A program made the position numbers and the translations under genes. The notes beneath the pieces are model-generated. The model saw only the letters and a program-made list of their open reading frames with translations, ran no database searches and was not told the DNA's origin. From the NCBI GenBank assembly GCA_011634665.1, contig WAEK01000013.1, forward strand, positions 1,224,501-1,288,500: 64,000 nucleotides of DNA, in the 5' to 3' direction. Shown here one piece after another: positions 12,790-24,518 of the stretch. Numbering within the stretch: the stretch's first letter is position 1; every line of letters begins with the position of its first letter. Origin of the DNA: Mortierella sp. BCC40632 (taxonomy: Eukaryota > Mortierellomycota > Mortierellomycetes > Mortierellales > Mortierellaceae).

Positions 12790-15700
12790 CTATCCCGATG
12801 TGAATCCACGGCTCATCCGTCGACCAACTCTGGTCTTGGCCAATAAACTCGAGGCTGGATTCACCTTAGCCGCATTCTTGGCAGAGTTGTACATCCACAA
12901 ACCCCAGAAGGTCATACAAACACCTGTCCATTGCATCAACCCAAGCGCCTGATGGAAATACACAATACTTGCCACAATAACAATAATTCGTTTGATCAGC
13001 GAAGCAATCGAGTATGTCACAGGCGAGGTCAATGCAAGGACCGAGAACGCAAACACATTCTGGAAAAAGTGAGAGATTCCGTTCAGGAGCAAGAGCCAGG
13101 TGATCGTCCAGGTATCACTCTCATTGTGTTCGTTCTCATTGGTGATAATGTGGGAAGAGGTCGAAGTCATCAAAGTCCAACCCTCAGCATAGAACCACAT
13201 CGGGATCATACAGACGGCTGCCATAGTCGAAGAGTAGAACAAGATATTCATCTTGTCCAACTTTTGTGACGCACCACTCAGTTGCTCGACTGGATCGAGG
13301 GGTTGATCTGTATTTGAGTGGGATGCCTCCTTTGATCCATCATGGCCGTGGTATCGATCCGTCGGCAGTTCTTGCTTGGATTTGGCAGCTCCTGTATTGT
13401 GCCCGCCCGAGTTGGACAGGATTTTCTTTGTAAAAACATTCTGGGCTACAAACACCAGTGTCGAGGTCAGAGCACAGGAGAGGCCAACAACGTTGTTGAA
13501 CTCGAGTTTCATACGGCAGGCGAGCATCACTCCAGCTGTTAGTGGAACCAGCGAGAGGTAGACGTCACTGCCATAGGTAGTTCCCAACACCACGCGGTAG
13601 AATAGAACTGTGAACAGGGGCGTCAAAGCCTAGTGCAAAGTGTGCCAACAGTGTTCGCGTTAAAAATAGATCCAATCCTTGAAAAGAAAAAAAAAGCCTC
13701 GCCTGTGTTTGCTTGAAATATGGTTGTTCCCTTTTTCTAAACACACACACACATTCACACACACACACACACAAAGCGCCAAAAGGGTGTTTCCAGGAGT
13801 TCTGTGTGTGCGACTATCGAGTCCTTTGTTCCCTTGATCCTGAAGATTTCTCAGCGAATCATCCTGTGGTGATAGTGAGCGTGCAACCTCCTAGCCCTTT
13901 TTTTGTCCCTCTCATCTCTCAATGCGTATCCACATCCATTCCTTCAAATTTGCTACCATTCCAAACTCTGGCTTCATATTGGCCACGCGTCTACATTTTT
14001 TTTTTTTTTTTTATCTCCCATCCCATCTTATCCGCTGCTCTCTTACCTTGATAGTGTGGACGACACTCAATGGTACTCGACTGATAGCAATACTGGAAAA
14101 GACATGTCCCACAACCTGGAAACAAACCAAAGGCGCCGTCATCTCTATAATTCGTCTTGTCGGCCTTCGAATCCTTGAGGTCACGTTGAACATGGCGCCT
14201 CCCATGAAGCAAAACAACGACACGAACCAAAACTGGACAAACGTCAATGTCACTGGATACTGGAATTGATTCAACAATTGCTTTCCAATATTGTTGGTCA
14301 CTGCTGAGGAAAGATACCAGAGCAAACATATCAAAGGTAACTGCATGGCTCGGTAAAGTCGGATCAATATATGTCGAAAAGAGGCTGAATTCGCCGTTCG
14401 AGGTGCAAACGCTGAAGAAAAGGTCGGTGTCGTTGGAGTCATACCCGTCGTATGGCTAGCGCCTGGAATTCCATTGATACCGATGCCTAATCCCAAGTTT
14501 GTTTGCAAAGTCGTATTCGGGTCGTTCATCCCTACACCCATGCCTGTAAATACACGATTCGTTGTCGTGGTCGTCGTAGCCGTGGTCGATCCTGCGGCAC
14601 CCATACTGGCCCCAGCGTGTCCCATAGTTCCTACAGGTCCTCCCATGAGAGGCAAAGACATCTTGCTCTGCGGCGTAATTGGACTCACGGCCTCTTTGGC
14701 GGATTGAACCACCTTGTTCAATCCCATGTTCAACTTTGGTGGAAGGAAGGAGGACACAGTATTGACCGCCGTCCGAGTGTTTCGTTTCTGAAGCTCCTTT
14801 TCATCTTCCAGCTGTTGCTGTGCAAGTTGCTCCAGGTATTGCTCATAGTCGGCGTGACTCGACTGATGGTGGCCATGCAAATGCGTGTGAGATCGTCCTG
14901 ATAATATATTCGTATTGGGGGAGGCAGATGCGCCTGTTGATGTTGCCATCCCACCCAATCCTCCAACCACTGATCCTCCAAGTTCAGCCATGTCTGTCAT
15001 CGAACTACCAGAGCCTGGCAGGCTGGGCGAGGAGGCTCGAAGGACAGAATGAGACATTTGCTGTGGCTGCTGGGATACCTGTTGACGACTCTGAAAAAGC
15101 TGTTGATTTGATCGTGACCCTACCCTGGCCAAGCCTCCAGGGTGGCCGTTGAGTTGGGAAGTGGTAGAGGTGGTAGAGGTAGAGGTAGAAGCAAACGTAT
15201 TTTGTTGATGACCATAGTAGCTTTGGCCTGCATACTGCGATGTTGATTGAACAGAGGGGGCCAAGGGGCTAGAAGAGGAAGGGGTTGTCGACATATGAGT
15301 ATGATGAATCGAAGGTGAGTGTTGACTTCGACTACCACTTCCACCATGGTTATTTGGAGCGCTCAAGTGTGAATAAGGAAGCGCCTGGGACGTAACGGCA
15401 TTGGGGGATGAGAAAGCTTCTGGGGGCGAGGCTGCTCCTGAAGAAGTAGAAGTTCTCGGGGTTGGTAACTGCTGAAGCTGGTCACTGGCGGAAACAGAGG
15501 CGGTGGCCATTCCAAGGCCGCCTGCAGGAACAGTAGCGTGTCCTGAGCTACCTACGCTGGCACTGTTATTGTTTCCGTGAGAGACAGTGTGATTAGAATG
15601 GGTGATATTCTGGTTCTGGGCGGCAATGGCATGAAAGAGCACGTCGGCCGGATTCTCAGTGGTATCAGTCATTGTTGCTGTGGCAGAAGAAAGACCCCCA

Positions 15701-15864
15701 GAGAAGGCGGACGATGAACCTTGGGCTGGGTACTGTGGCTGTGACCGTGGTGTCATAGTCGTCGAGGCCGTCAGCGGCGATGCAGCCAAGGATGGATTGC
15801 TCTTTGAAGCCTGAGGCCGGTCTAGCTGTTGCTGACCAAGAGCCGTGGTTGTTGCAGCGGCCAT
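12790..15864 (-). CDS. Sly41-like transporter, triose-phosphate translocator family
   Basis: Multipass drug/metabolite transporter of the TPT/nucleotide-sugar group. Yeast Sly41 is an ER/Golgi protein that suppresses loss of Ypt1. Two exons, 15864-14047 and 13629-12790, join in phase 0 to 885 aa; the intron is 417 bp. The first about 480 residues are low-complexity Ser/Thr/Gln/Gly and probably disordered. The transporter domain starts near residue 500 (LLWYLSSAVTNNIGKQLLNQF) and continues through VGHVFSSIAISRVPLSVVHT and ALTPLFTVLFYRVVLG, with the family's ISRVPLS and TPLFT signatures. Further membrane segments are LSLVPLTAGVMLACRM and AFSVLALTSPVTYSIASLIK. It ends in a short basic tail (RVGRRMSRGF). 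Yeast Sly41 is about 450 aa, so the N-terminal half is lineage-specific. The start is the ATG after a CT-rich (sense) leader. The substrate is unknown. Confidence 0.83.
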
Positions 15865-17644
15865 GGCAAGAGGAAGAGTTTATACTAGGATAGAGCAGTG
15901 GCAGAAGGCGATCTAATGGAATCGATTTAGAATTCAGACTGACTGACGCAAAAGGAAGGATGTGATGATGGGCGTCTTTCCCACAATGGAGGCGTGACGG
16001 GACAATGGGTGGGGTGGAGTGGAGGGTCAACGGTTTAGAGGCAAGAAAGAGAGGAGAGAAAGAGAAAGAGAAAGCGAGTGAGAAAGAGAAAGAGAAAGAG
16101 AGAAAAAGAGAGGAGAGAATAAAGAAAGAAAGAAAGAAAGAAAGAGAGAACGAACGAACGTGTGTGGGAGCAAGGCGTTCGTGTGGATGGGTGAGAGAAA
16201 GAGAGACAAGATGTGATGAGGTAGAAGACGCCTATGATTGGGAGAGACAAGACCCACCGCGAGGTGACTCCCGTGTGAGGGTCTGAAACGAAATAGCGAC
16301 CCATTTCGCCTTCACTCCCACTCACACACTCTCTCATTCACCCGCACTCACTCACTCACACTCTCTCACACGTTCTCTTGCCTCAATATGCTCAACTCTC
16401 TCGCGTCGTAATGCGCACAGGCAACGTGCTCGTTGACTGGGCCATGAGCCACGGAACTAACCTTCCCTATTCCTGCCCTGCGTGGCATTTGCTCCGCTCT
16501 TCAGCGAGCCCTGGAATGACTGTGAGCACTTGATGTCGAAATGCAAATTGGTGAGTACCTGACTGATCTTTCTCTCTCTCTTTCTCTGACACTATGACAG
16601 GGGCATTTGCCATCCACCAATAAGAGACATGGTGTCCTTGTCCTGAAACCTCACCGCTTGCTGCCAACAAGCAGGACAAGGGCGATGCAGAACGAGCGGC
16701 GATGCGAGTGGAGGCGATGCGCAGCCAAGGAGAAGGGGGGGAGGGGGAATTGTCATGGTAGTCTAAGGATCGTTTGCATCCAAGATGCCCTTCTGTCCAC
16801 TACATTCCTTTCTGGCTATTTTTACTTGGGTGCCCACTGGTAGGTTCTTTACTCAAGAGACGGATAAAAGGACCCCTCCACACACACACACTTTCCAAGG
16901 ACCAACCACGGAAAAACTTGGAATACCACAGTCTTTTGTATTTGTTGGAACAAAAGCAAGCGAGACAGAGCGTGTCGAAGGGATTGCTTTTGAACCAGTT
17001 TGTCCAGCAGAAGGGATTATTCTTGGAGCGCGTATTATTAAACACGACGTTGGTTCCATTCATTAGGAGAAAATGACCCTATTTCATTATTGAAGACGCC
17101 ATCGACTAGATCAAGCAAAAGCAATCTACGGTTGGTAACATTACAGTTTTCAGCACACCTCGGTATCCATCCTCTTCCGGATATTATTCAAAGGATACTA
17201 GAGTTAGGGCGAATAGATTCTGAGTCCCGAAAGCATTGACTTTCTTCAACCACATAGTCTATAGTGATCATTTGCTGCCTCAGATGATGTGCGGAGCAAA
17301 TCAGGTTTCCAAGGCAGAATAGGTGATAGATTAGCTCTGAGCGAGGACACACAAGGATGGAGTTCAGCCCTAAGCTTAATGGATGCAAATGAGTGTCTCT
17401 GTAGACTAGGAGATCAAACGCCAGTCTTGTATGGGCTGATAACGGAGCAGTACGGGGTTTGGCTAAGATCCTTAGAAGGGATACGCCAATGCAGCACCCT
17501 TCTAGACCAGGAGCGCGAGAAATTAAAAAAAGAGAAGAAAGACTTTTTTTTTTTTTTTTTTTGTTGAGCCCTATTTGTTGAGCTTTTAATCTTCCTTTCA
17601 AAAGTTTAGGCTTTGCTCCATCCCTTTTCTGTTAGCCCATGTAA
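15865..17644. other. Intergenic between Sly41-like and Dad1-like genes
   Basis: From 16040 to 16210 the plus strand is GA-rich (CT-rich on the Sly41 sense strand). The segment 16300-16700 holds nothing recognisable. The segment 16785-17567 contains coding-like stretches listed separately. An 18-nt T-run lies at about 17545. Confidence 0.5.
16785..17567 (+). CDS. Unrecognised coding-like stretches, possible small gene or decayed fragment
   Basis: Two plus-strand open stretches read like protein rather than noise. In 16915-17066 (frame ending in TAG) residues such as FVFVGTKASETERVEGIAF are encoded by strongly purine-first codons. In 17289-17567 residues such as GWSSALSLMDANECLCRL and LITEQYGVWLRSLEGIRQ precede a Lys-rich stretch and a T homopolymer. 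I recognise no family. No clean start, splice sites or stop could be assembled between the two, and they may be unrelated or remnants of a transposon or decayed gene. The antisense frames look less protein-like. Confidence 0.2.
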
Positions 17645-17989
17645 ATGATGGAGGGATCCTTATTCGAATCAGAACGTGCAAAACTGGTTGCAGACATCAA
17701 TTCTGGTACAGGAATCGATCTTTTTTTTTTAATAAAGTAAGAGAGATTGTGCTGATCCTTTCTTGTCATTTACATTCAAGTCTAACATTTTCTCTTCTCT
17801 TTCTCTCGCTCTATTCAGGAAATGAGCCAGGTGATCACAAACATCAACATACTCAACAGGAACCTGGACTCTATCATATCCATCGGACACGAGTTCGAAC
17901 AGCTAGCTCAGCTTTGGAAGCACTTTCACACATTACAATTCCAACAGCCTGAGGATGACCCTTCTCACAAGGCTCAGGATGCAAAGTAA
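17645..17989 (+). CDS. DAD1: Probable DASH/Dam1 complex subunit Dad1
   Basis: Small coiled-coil subunit of the fungal DASH ring, which couples kinetochores to spindle microtubules. Exon 1 (17645-17705) encodes MMEGSLFESERAKLVADINS. Exon 2 (17819-17989) encodes the family core ITNINILNRNLDSIISIGHE followed by FEQLAQLWKHFH. This matches the Dad1 pattern of FE.ER..L, then N.NTLNR, then VG.EFE...LW..F. The total is about 77 aa, within the family range of roughly 75-95. The canonical junction G|GTACAG...TTCAG|G leaves the two exons one base out of frame: removing a single T in AATTCTG would give an in-frame NLE, as in other Dad1 proteins. The gene is therefore called with one unresolved base. Convergent neighbour: the DNAJC11-like gene, 452 bp away. 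Confidence 0.65.
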
Positions 17990-18441
17990 AAAATAATAAC
18001 AGTAACAAGAAACCCCCACCACCTCCTCCACCACCATCACCTCCCACCTCCTCCACCACCATCACCTCCCACCTCCTAATAGAAAGTCGTCCCATCCTCC
18101 CACAGCAAAAAACCTCAATACGTCTGGTTATGGAATAGTGTTAGGGGAATTAGGCCACCTTTGACCCTCGATAGAGCCCTCCTGATGGACACTGAGCAAA
18201 TAGTATTGAATATGAATGTGAATGTTGAACGATTTATGTCTGTCTATTTGACTATGAAAAGCCTTTGGGTTTGGTCTAGACGAACTCTGGGGGAAAGGAG
18301 TGCCGCTTAGATTGCTGCTATCTTATTGCGCCAACAGATGAGCTAATAGATTTTGATATAAAAGAACGTGAGGAGAGTTAGCCTTCCGGAGAAAGGGAGA
18401 GAAAAAAAAAAAGAGATAATTCGTTGATAGGGTACTGAAAG
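17990..18441. other. Intergenic between convergent Dad1 and DNAJC11-like genes
   Basis: Holds the pyrimidine-rich tandem repeat at 18020-18077 and otherwise A/T-rich 3' flanks. No gene is seen. Confidence 0.6.
18020..18077 (+). repeat. 25-bp tandem repeat, two perfect copies plus a partial
   Basis: Copies at 18020-18044 and 18045-18069 are identical and made only of C, A and T (CACCTCC/CACCACCATC blocks). An 8-bp partial third copy ends at 18077. It lies about 30 bp after the Dad1 stop codon. Confidence 0.85.
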
Positions 18442-21088
18442 TTACTTACATCGGACTGGTGCAGCTACTGCTGACAAGTCTGTAATAACAACCTCATGCA
18501 GTCTCCTCTGGAACTCATATCTGATCCTCAATTGCTTCTTCTCGCCTAGGCATGGATCATAGAAGCCAAGAATATGGGTCTATAAAAGATTCCATCCAGT
18601 ATTTATAAAGGCGCTGTTAGTATGCTGAAACCAAAATGTCATGTATCCTTTCGCACAAATTCATGTTTTGTGTGAGATCCCCCAAACGCGTACCTTGGAG
18701 TGTCCACCGGGCATGGTCAGTTGTGAGTTGTTGACAAGTGCCTGGACAGCGATAGTGACATCCACAGTAAGACCAAGCTCTGGGTCGGCATTCAAGTTTC
18801 CGTAAACAGCTTCGACAATCACCAGGCCATCCTTTTCAGCCTCCTTCTTTGTCTTGCGTGCTGTTGATTCCCGCAAAAGTTCAACAGCTTCTTCAGCTTC
18901 TTTCTTCTGGGAAGCAATAAAATCAGCATGGGCCTTGCGGAGCTCATCAATCTTTTCAGCCCTTTCTCTTCTCCTCTTAGGCTTCACATAGCCCATATCC
19001 AAGGCAGTGACGGCGCAAACTGGGATAACCGTAGCCCAGAAAGCAATCTTGGGGTTGAAGTTTGACGCAAGGACAATAGGCAGGGTCACACTCTGTCCCA
19101 AACGCTTTACCCTAGTCAGTGGGACAAATTATTAATAGATGAGAAACGCGCTGCAAAGAAAAAAAAAAAAAAAAGGAACGGAACGGTTTGATAGCTTACT
19201 TAAGGTTAAAAGCAACGCCTCCGGAAAGGCCAACCTCGACTGCAAGGCCAACCTTGGTATGCTCTGTCACCTTTCGATCTCCTCCAATGCTGGCATTGAG
19301 TCCTGCAGTCGTAGAGATGCTTCCTCCTACACGCACACGTGTAAAGCTGTCCAGTGTCCACGTACGATCGAGAGAGATATGCGATTGCATGATGCCCGTC
19401 TGAAGCTCAGCTTGGTAACTGCCATCGTTATCCTGAGAGCTGACTCCCAAAGCCATTGACGAAAACTCTCGTCGCCTCTCAAAGACAGGACCCCACGATC
19501 CAAGAGCCCATTCTCCAGTACGATACGTGATATAACCGGTGGCGCCCTTGGTAATTCTCCTGCCAAAGGTCATGGACAAGGGGGCAGGACCGTCAAAGTT
19601 CCTGACCTGAGCAGTTCCGGTGATGAAAGTCAAAGGGTCGACCGAATACGTGCCCTTCAAGACTCCGACTCTTGGGTTCAAAAGCGAGGTACCGACCTAG
19701 AAATAAAGGGGCATCTTTTGGTGTAAGCGCTAGTTGTCTACGTTTTCCAAAAGGTCAAGCTGGACACTGTCATAAAATCAAAGGCCATCATACCTCGACA
19801 TTAAGCTTATCCGTGAAAGCATGGCGAATGGTGGCAACAACATTTCCTCCGCCCATGCCTGACCTCGAAGTCATCTGACCGCCCAAAATCAGCTGTGTCC
19901 TGGATCCAAATTGAGTCTATGTTGGGAGGGGTAGAATCTTAGCATCATTGGCGGATCAAAGAATGATCTGGAGGGTCGTACAGAACAGTATCCAGTTTCT
20001 TGTCCAATTTGGAAATTGACAGAGTTTCAACATACTTCGAAGGAATTCTTCATGTACAGCTGCATGATCTCTGTTCGCCTCAAAGAGTCCAGGAACCCGC
20101 CTTGGCGCTTCTGGGCAAACATGGTACCCCCAAATGGTGTTGGGATGTCTGGTTGGCTAAAGACACGAGACATATCCACGTTGATTGTAATGTCGTTCTT
20201 TGACCGAACAAGGCTTTCTAGTTCAATCTCTCTCTTTTCCTTTGCAAGTCGAGAGTATTCTTCCCGAAGCTATCAAGAAGGAAAGAATGAAACGTGCGAG
20301 TTGATGGTAATGAGTTAGCTTTCTCCTTCTATGGCTCTAGCGGACAATACAAAGCAAAGAGGTGTAAATCGGAAAGGTTCATTCTTCCTGATTACTCACC
20401 TCCTGAGCAGTTTTGACCTTGAAGCCAACGTCCCACTTTGTGCTCAATCCTTCTTCTCCATACTCGTCATAGGCTGCGCGCATGTGGGGGGTACTAAGGA
20501 CTTTTGAAGAGCAAAAGAGAGAATATCAGAGAGATGCTATCGCAATCCTGCTAGATCATATATGAGAACTGCGTCCTGTTCATGGGAGTATCCATTTCCT
20601 ATCCTTGGCGACTTGTACCTTCAAACGCCTTATTAATGATATGGAACTTGGTCTCTGCTGCCTCCTTCAGTGTCTGGTCACTGTGCTTATCCGGATGAAA
20701 AATCCTGCTGAGACGCTTATACGAATCCTTGATCTCTTCCTCAGTCGCCTAAATGTCCAAACGTCCGCGCGTCAGATATACAACAACAACAATAACAAAA
20801 AGTCAGAGTAGGATCAAGGTGTAAGGGGTAAAAGACCCTCACGGGAATCGAGCAGAGGCGTGTTAGAGAGTGGTGCGGTGCCGCCTGTATCCTAAACCCG
20901 TTTCCTATACTCTTTTTTAAGGAAAAGAAAGAGTTGCTATGACCTACACTCTTGGACAAGTTCAAGACGGCGTAATAGTCGATTTCGGCTGGCTTTAGGC
21001 TGTCAATGTCATCAAGATGGTCATCTGAATCCAGCTTAGGCAGCCCGTGGTCTGCCGGCATGGACCTATCCTCATAGGGGTCCTCCAT
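18442..21088 (-). CDS. DnaJ homologue subfamily C member 11-like protein
   Basis: J-domain protein of the DNAJC11 family, which associates with the mitochondrial outer membrane and MICOS. Eight exons (21088-20948, 20748-20619, 20500-20400, 20269-20036, 19916-19794, 19696-19200, 19111-18694, 18579-18442) all join at GT-AG sites and close in frame to 593 aa. The J domain occupies about residues 30-105, with IDYYAVLNLSKSATEEEIK and the catalytic HPD in IFHPDKHSD. After it come the coiled ELREEYSRLAKEKREIE and a beta-rich middle resembling a membrane-barrel-like domain. The DUF3395 C-terminus ends GFYDPCLGEKKQLRIRYEF, which aligns with the human C-terminus. A predicted membrane segment (IAFWATVIPVCAVTALDMGY) precedes a Lys/Arg/Glu-rich coil. 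The stop TAA lies inside a perfect donor-like GTAAGT, so a further tiny exon cannot be excluded. A start 21 codons upstream (21151) is possible but less likely. Confidence 0.9.
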
Positions 21089-21309
21089 GTTGCTTGTCGA
21101 TGTTGTAAAAGATAAAGATGGTGACAGTGCGATCGGAAAAATTTGGCCCACACGTCCCCTCCCTCCTCCCTCCTTTCCCCCAACTCTCCGTTACGTTCCA
21201 CCCCTCCCCCCCAGCGGAAACTGCCATTTTGGAACATGGTTGTGCAAAGCCACCTAGACGTGGCACTGACTGTCAGGTTGCAAAGGTACCAAGAAATCCA
21301 TTCACTTCC
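21089..21309. promoter_or_regulatory. Divergent promoter region, DNAJC11-like / HAUS5-like
   Basis: Only 221 bp separate the two start codons, so both promoters must share this space. It is C-rich on the plus strand around 21150-21220, with no TATA box I can support. Confidence 0.45.
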
Positions 21310-24220
21310 ATGGATTCCAAGACAACCAAAATGAATGAAACTGGACATCCAAATCGACGGAACAACCAGCGTCACAATTCTTCTTCAACTGTCTTCAAGA
21401 CTGCAGCTACGGTACTCTCGACTCATGGTTCAGAGAACGACACTTCTTCTCGCGTGGATAGAGTGTATTCTTGGGCTGTCGACGAGTTGAGCTATCCTCC
21501 CGAGGGTCCAGGAAATGACCAAGACAGATACTCGAGGAGTCTCTTCTCCCGTGCACCAAGATCAAACACGACCTCGCTTCGCCCAGATCATCTCTCGAGG
21601 TACTTGATCGGACCTTTTGATCATGGCTGAACATTGTGGACTGACTTGAGCGACTCGGAGACTGACTTTCCCCTCTTGCCTTGATCCATTCTATTCTCAT
21701 CAAACTCTCGATGTTGATGGCTATTAATGACGTTGCTCCAGGATATGTGAAGGTCCTCTAGGTCCCATGTTCGACTACCTAGCCAAAAATACGAAACGGA
21801 GATCGTACGTCGTAGAAACCCAACTCTGCCTGCTATTTCTCTTAACGCGTTGAATTGAAGAGTGAAGAGCAGGCATCTCTCTCGACTTTTTTGTATTCAA
21901 ACCCTTATCTTTCACTCTGCTATATAATTAGGCAGTCATATGATATGCAAACGGGTCATGCCACTTCTTGTGCCCAAGTCACCGACGCCAATCACAAGAA
22001 AAGGATAATGCTAGTTCAGGAGAGGCAAGCGAGGGACACTCGTTGCCGTGAACTCTTACAGGCTATAGCCCAAAAACGTATGTATCCTTAGCTTCATCAA
22101 CCTTAACGAGTCTTGGAAAGAACCAGATGACATAACTAGCTCCATACTAACCTGTCAAGGTCTTTTATATCCAACTATATTTGTATTTTTATTTATATAT
22201 ATTCTTTCTAGAGAGCGAGATCGCTAAAGCCAAGCTGAGGATCAAATGGGAACGACAAAGACAGGTTCAAAAGGAAATTTATCGCAAGCAAAGCGCTCGC
22301 CAAACCAGGGTATTACAGGAATTTCAATCACTTCTAAAGAGGATAGAGACTTGCTCAAGTGCGGATGAACCATATCCCGCCGACAACGAGAATTTTCTCC
22401 GCATCACTCAGGTAGCTCATCAAGCTTTTGGGAGGAAGGGGAAAGAGGGGGGGGGACTATCTTTTTTTGTTAGGGAGAGTGGATTCGGTATGGAATGGCA
22501 AAAAGAACAGTCTAATGACAATTGGGTCATGTTTTGCTCTTTATGGCGACCGGACTTCTTTATTCTAGGAGTTGTCACGCTCCATAGTCGCTGATATTTC
22601 AGATCTAGTCAGTAACACCACTCTTGAGTAAGCTAGAAATTCGCACGTGTGCTTGCATTTCCCTTTGCCAGATCTGTTGAACGTCGAGATACTTATTATT
22701 TGATCTTTGTCTTCACAATAGTGCTACTTTGTCGCAAGCGCATAGTTACCACAGGCAACCCACTGAAGAGCTCTACAGTGTTGTCAGACAATCCTCTGGT
22801 TCGACTGTTGCTTTCATGAAGATGGTCAATGAACTCAAGTTGCAAGTCCTTCAGTCCTCGCAGACGCTGAGTGATCCTCCGTCAGAATCAGAGGCGACAG
22901 GTCTACTAAAGGTAGGATGGAGGATGCAATTTGATTTCAAGGTGAATGTTGACAATACGGGTACGCTAGTATCGAGCTATAGCGATGGGATGCTAACGAT
23001 TTTAAACCCCCTCCTCCTCGCCAGTTGTTTCATGAACATCACCTTGAGCGAGTCGCTCAGATTGAATCAGTAGGAGAAAAGATTTTGTCCATTGAACAGG
23101 AAAAGGGACGACTGTATACTCAGATGAGACTTTTATCCAAGGAACGTGAGCAAGATGTCAATATGAGCAACAACCTTCAGGAACTTGAAGAAGCCAAGGC
23201 ACGTTTGAAGGGACTCTTGGTGGCTCTGGAATTCATTCAGGATGAACAAGAGAATCTCGTTGAGCGAGTGGTGCCATTGGAAGAACAGTTCACCAAGTTG
23301 GATGAAATGACCAAAGCTTTCAGGATTGCTGACAAGAAACTAGTAAGTAGTGAAGAAACTCCCTATGAATTTTCATGATAAGGAGGGAAAGAGAAAGAGA
23401 GAGAGAAAATAGAAAGCAACAATCACAATAACCAATCTAACATTATTTGCAATGTACCGCTACTCTAAAGTTGCAAAACAGGCAGGCAATTGAGTGCCTG
23501 ATCGAGATGATTCGCCTTCATCTACAAGATGTGCTTTCAGCTGCCGATACATTTTCAGAAGAAGTCAAGACTTGTATCTCTCAGGATCTATCATTGCTTT
23601 CAAGCACTATTGATCGTAAAAAGGGCACCATCGAAGATGATTCAAAACTATTCGACCATCTATTGGCACAGAGCCAACAAGGGGGTTCTTCAAAGCAATC
23701 TGAACAACTGACTACTTGGCGTTTCACGGAAAATCTCGGCAAAGAAAGCAAGGCAATTGGATCTGCAGCTTTATCTGCAGATAGGAGGGCTCTTCATCTT
23801 CTGGAGCTACAGAGACAGAGCCTGGTTCGATCACACTCAATGGCTACAACAGAAAGTGCTACATCTACAACAGATCAATTTAGGGCAAGAACCACCGAGT
23901 CTGTGGTGACCTCTGCTCATGGTATTCGACTAGAAGTTGAAGAATTATGCAAGAGAAATAGCGGCAATGAGCATAGCACTGAGCATAGCTCTAAAAGGAT
24001 TAGGAACGAATCCTCTTCGTTCACGTTTGGAGAAGGCTTCCAGGAAGCGGTCGAGGACTTGATCGAATGTGACTCAAACTATCAGACTTCATACGAAGAG
24101 AGACTCCGAAAAGTTCTTTCAAGAGTTGATACAGGAGAAAAGAAAGCCGACAGTATACAGCTCCTTCTTGAAGATTATGAGCGACTTCAGACGATACCTG
24201 GGTTAGCCAATGTTGATTAG
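21310..24220 (+). CDS. Coiled-coil protein, probable augmin subunit 5 (HAUS5) homologue
   Basis: Augmin recruits gamma-tubulin to existing spindle microtubules. Eight exons (21310-21599, 21742-21804, 21932-22077, 22212-22411, 22569-22627, 22722-22911, 23025-23342, 23471-24220) join at GT-AG sites to 671 aa; human HAUS5 is about 630. The N-terminus has VYSWAVDELSYP, then LRPDHLSRICEGPLGPMFDY and LAKNTKRRS. This follows the HAUS5/AUG5 pattern of WA.EE, then L..LC.G......I..Y, then a basic helix. The rest is predicted coiled coil (for example IAKAKLRIKWERQRQVQKEI and EIMIRLHLQDVL-type helices) with a polar Ser/Thr-rich segment near residue 520. Exon 8 could also begin at 23485. No other domain is visible. 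Identification is by short motifs, length and coil architecture, so it is tentative; a generic coiled-coil protein is the alternative. Confidence 0.55.
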
Positions 24221-24518
24221 GATTCATCTTCCAGTGCTGTTTTATAATGGCTGTAATGTGATCTCTCTTTTTCTTTTTTCTTTTTTCTTTTTTTTTTTTT
24301 TATAATATGGAACTAGACCAGATCAAGGTCATGGAATCTTTCCAGAGTTGGCTGTAAAACCTTTAGCAGAGATTTCTTTGAAGGACTTGATTTGCTATAG
24401 TCAAGAAAAGCAAGGTTAAAAGGGAAACAGTTGGGCCGAAAGACCAGATGTACAGTTAGAAAGACGCTTTTTTTCCCTTCAATAAAGACCTATGGTCCTT
24501 GACTTCTTCTGCATAAGC

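Noticed and set aside
18020..18077. CRISPR-like array
   Set aside because: Copies are directly adjacent without spacers, and the genome is eukaryotic.
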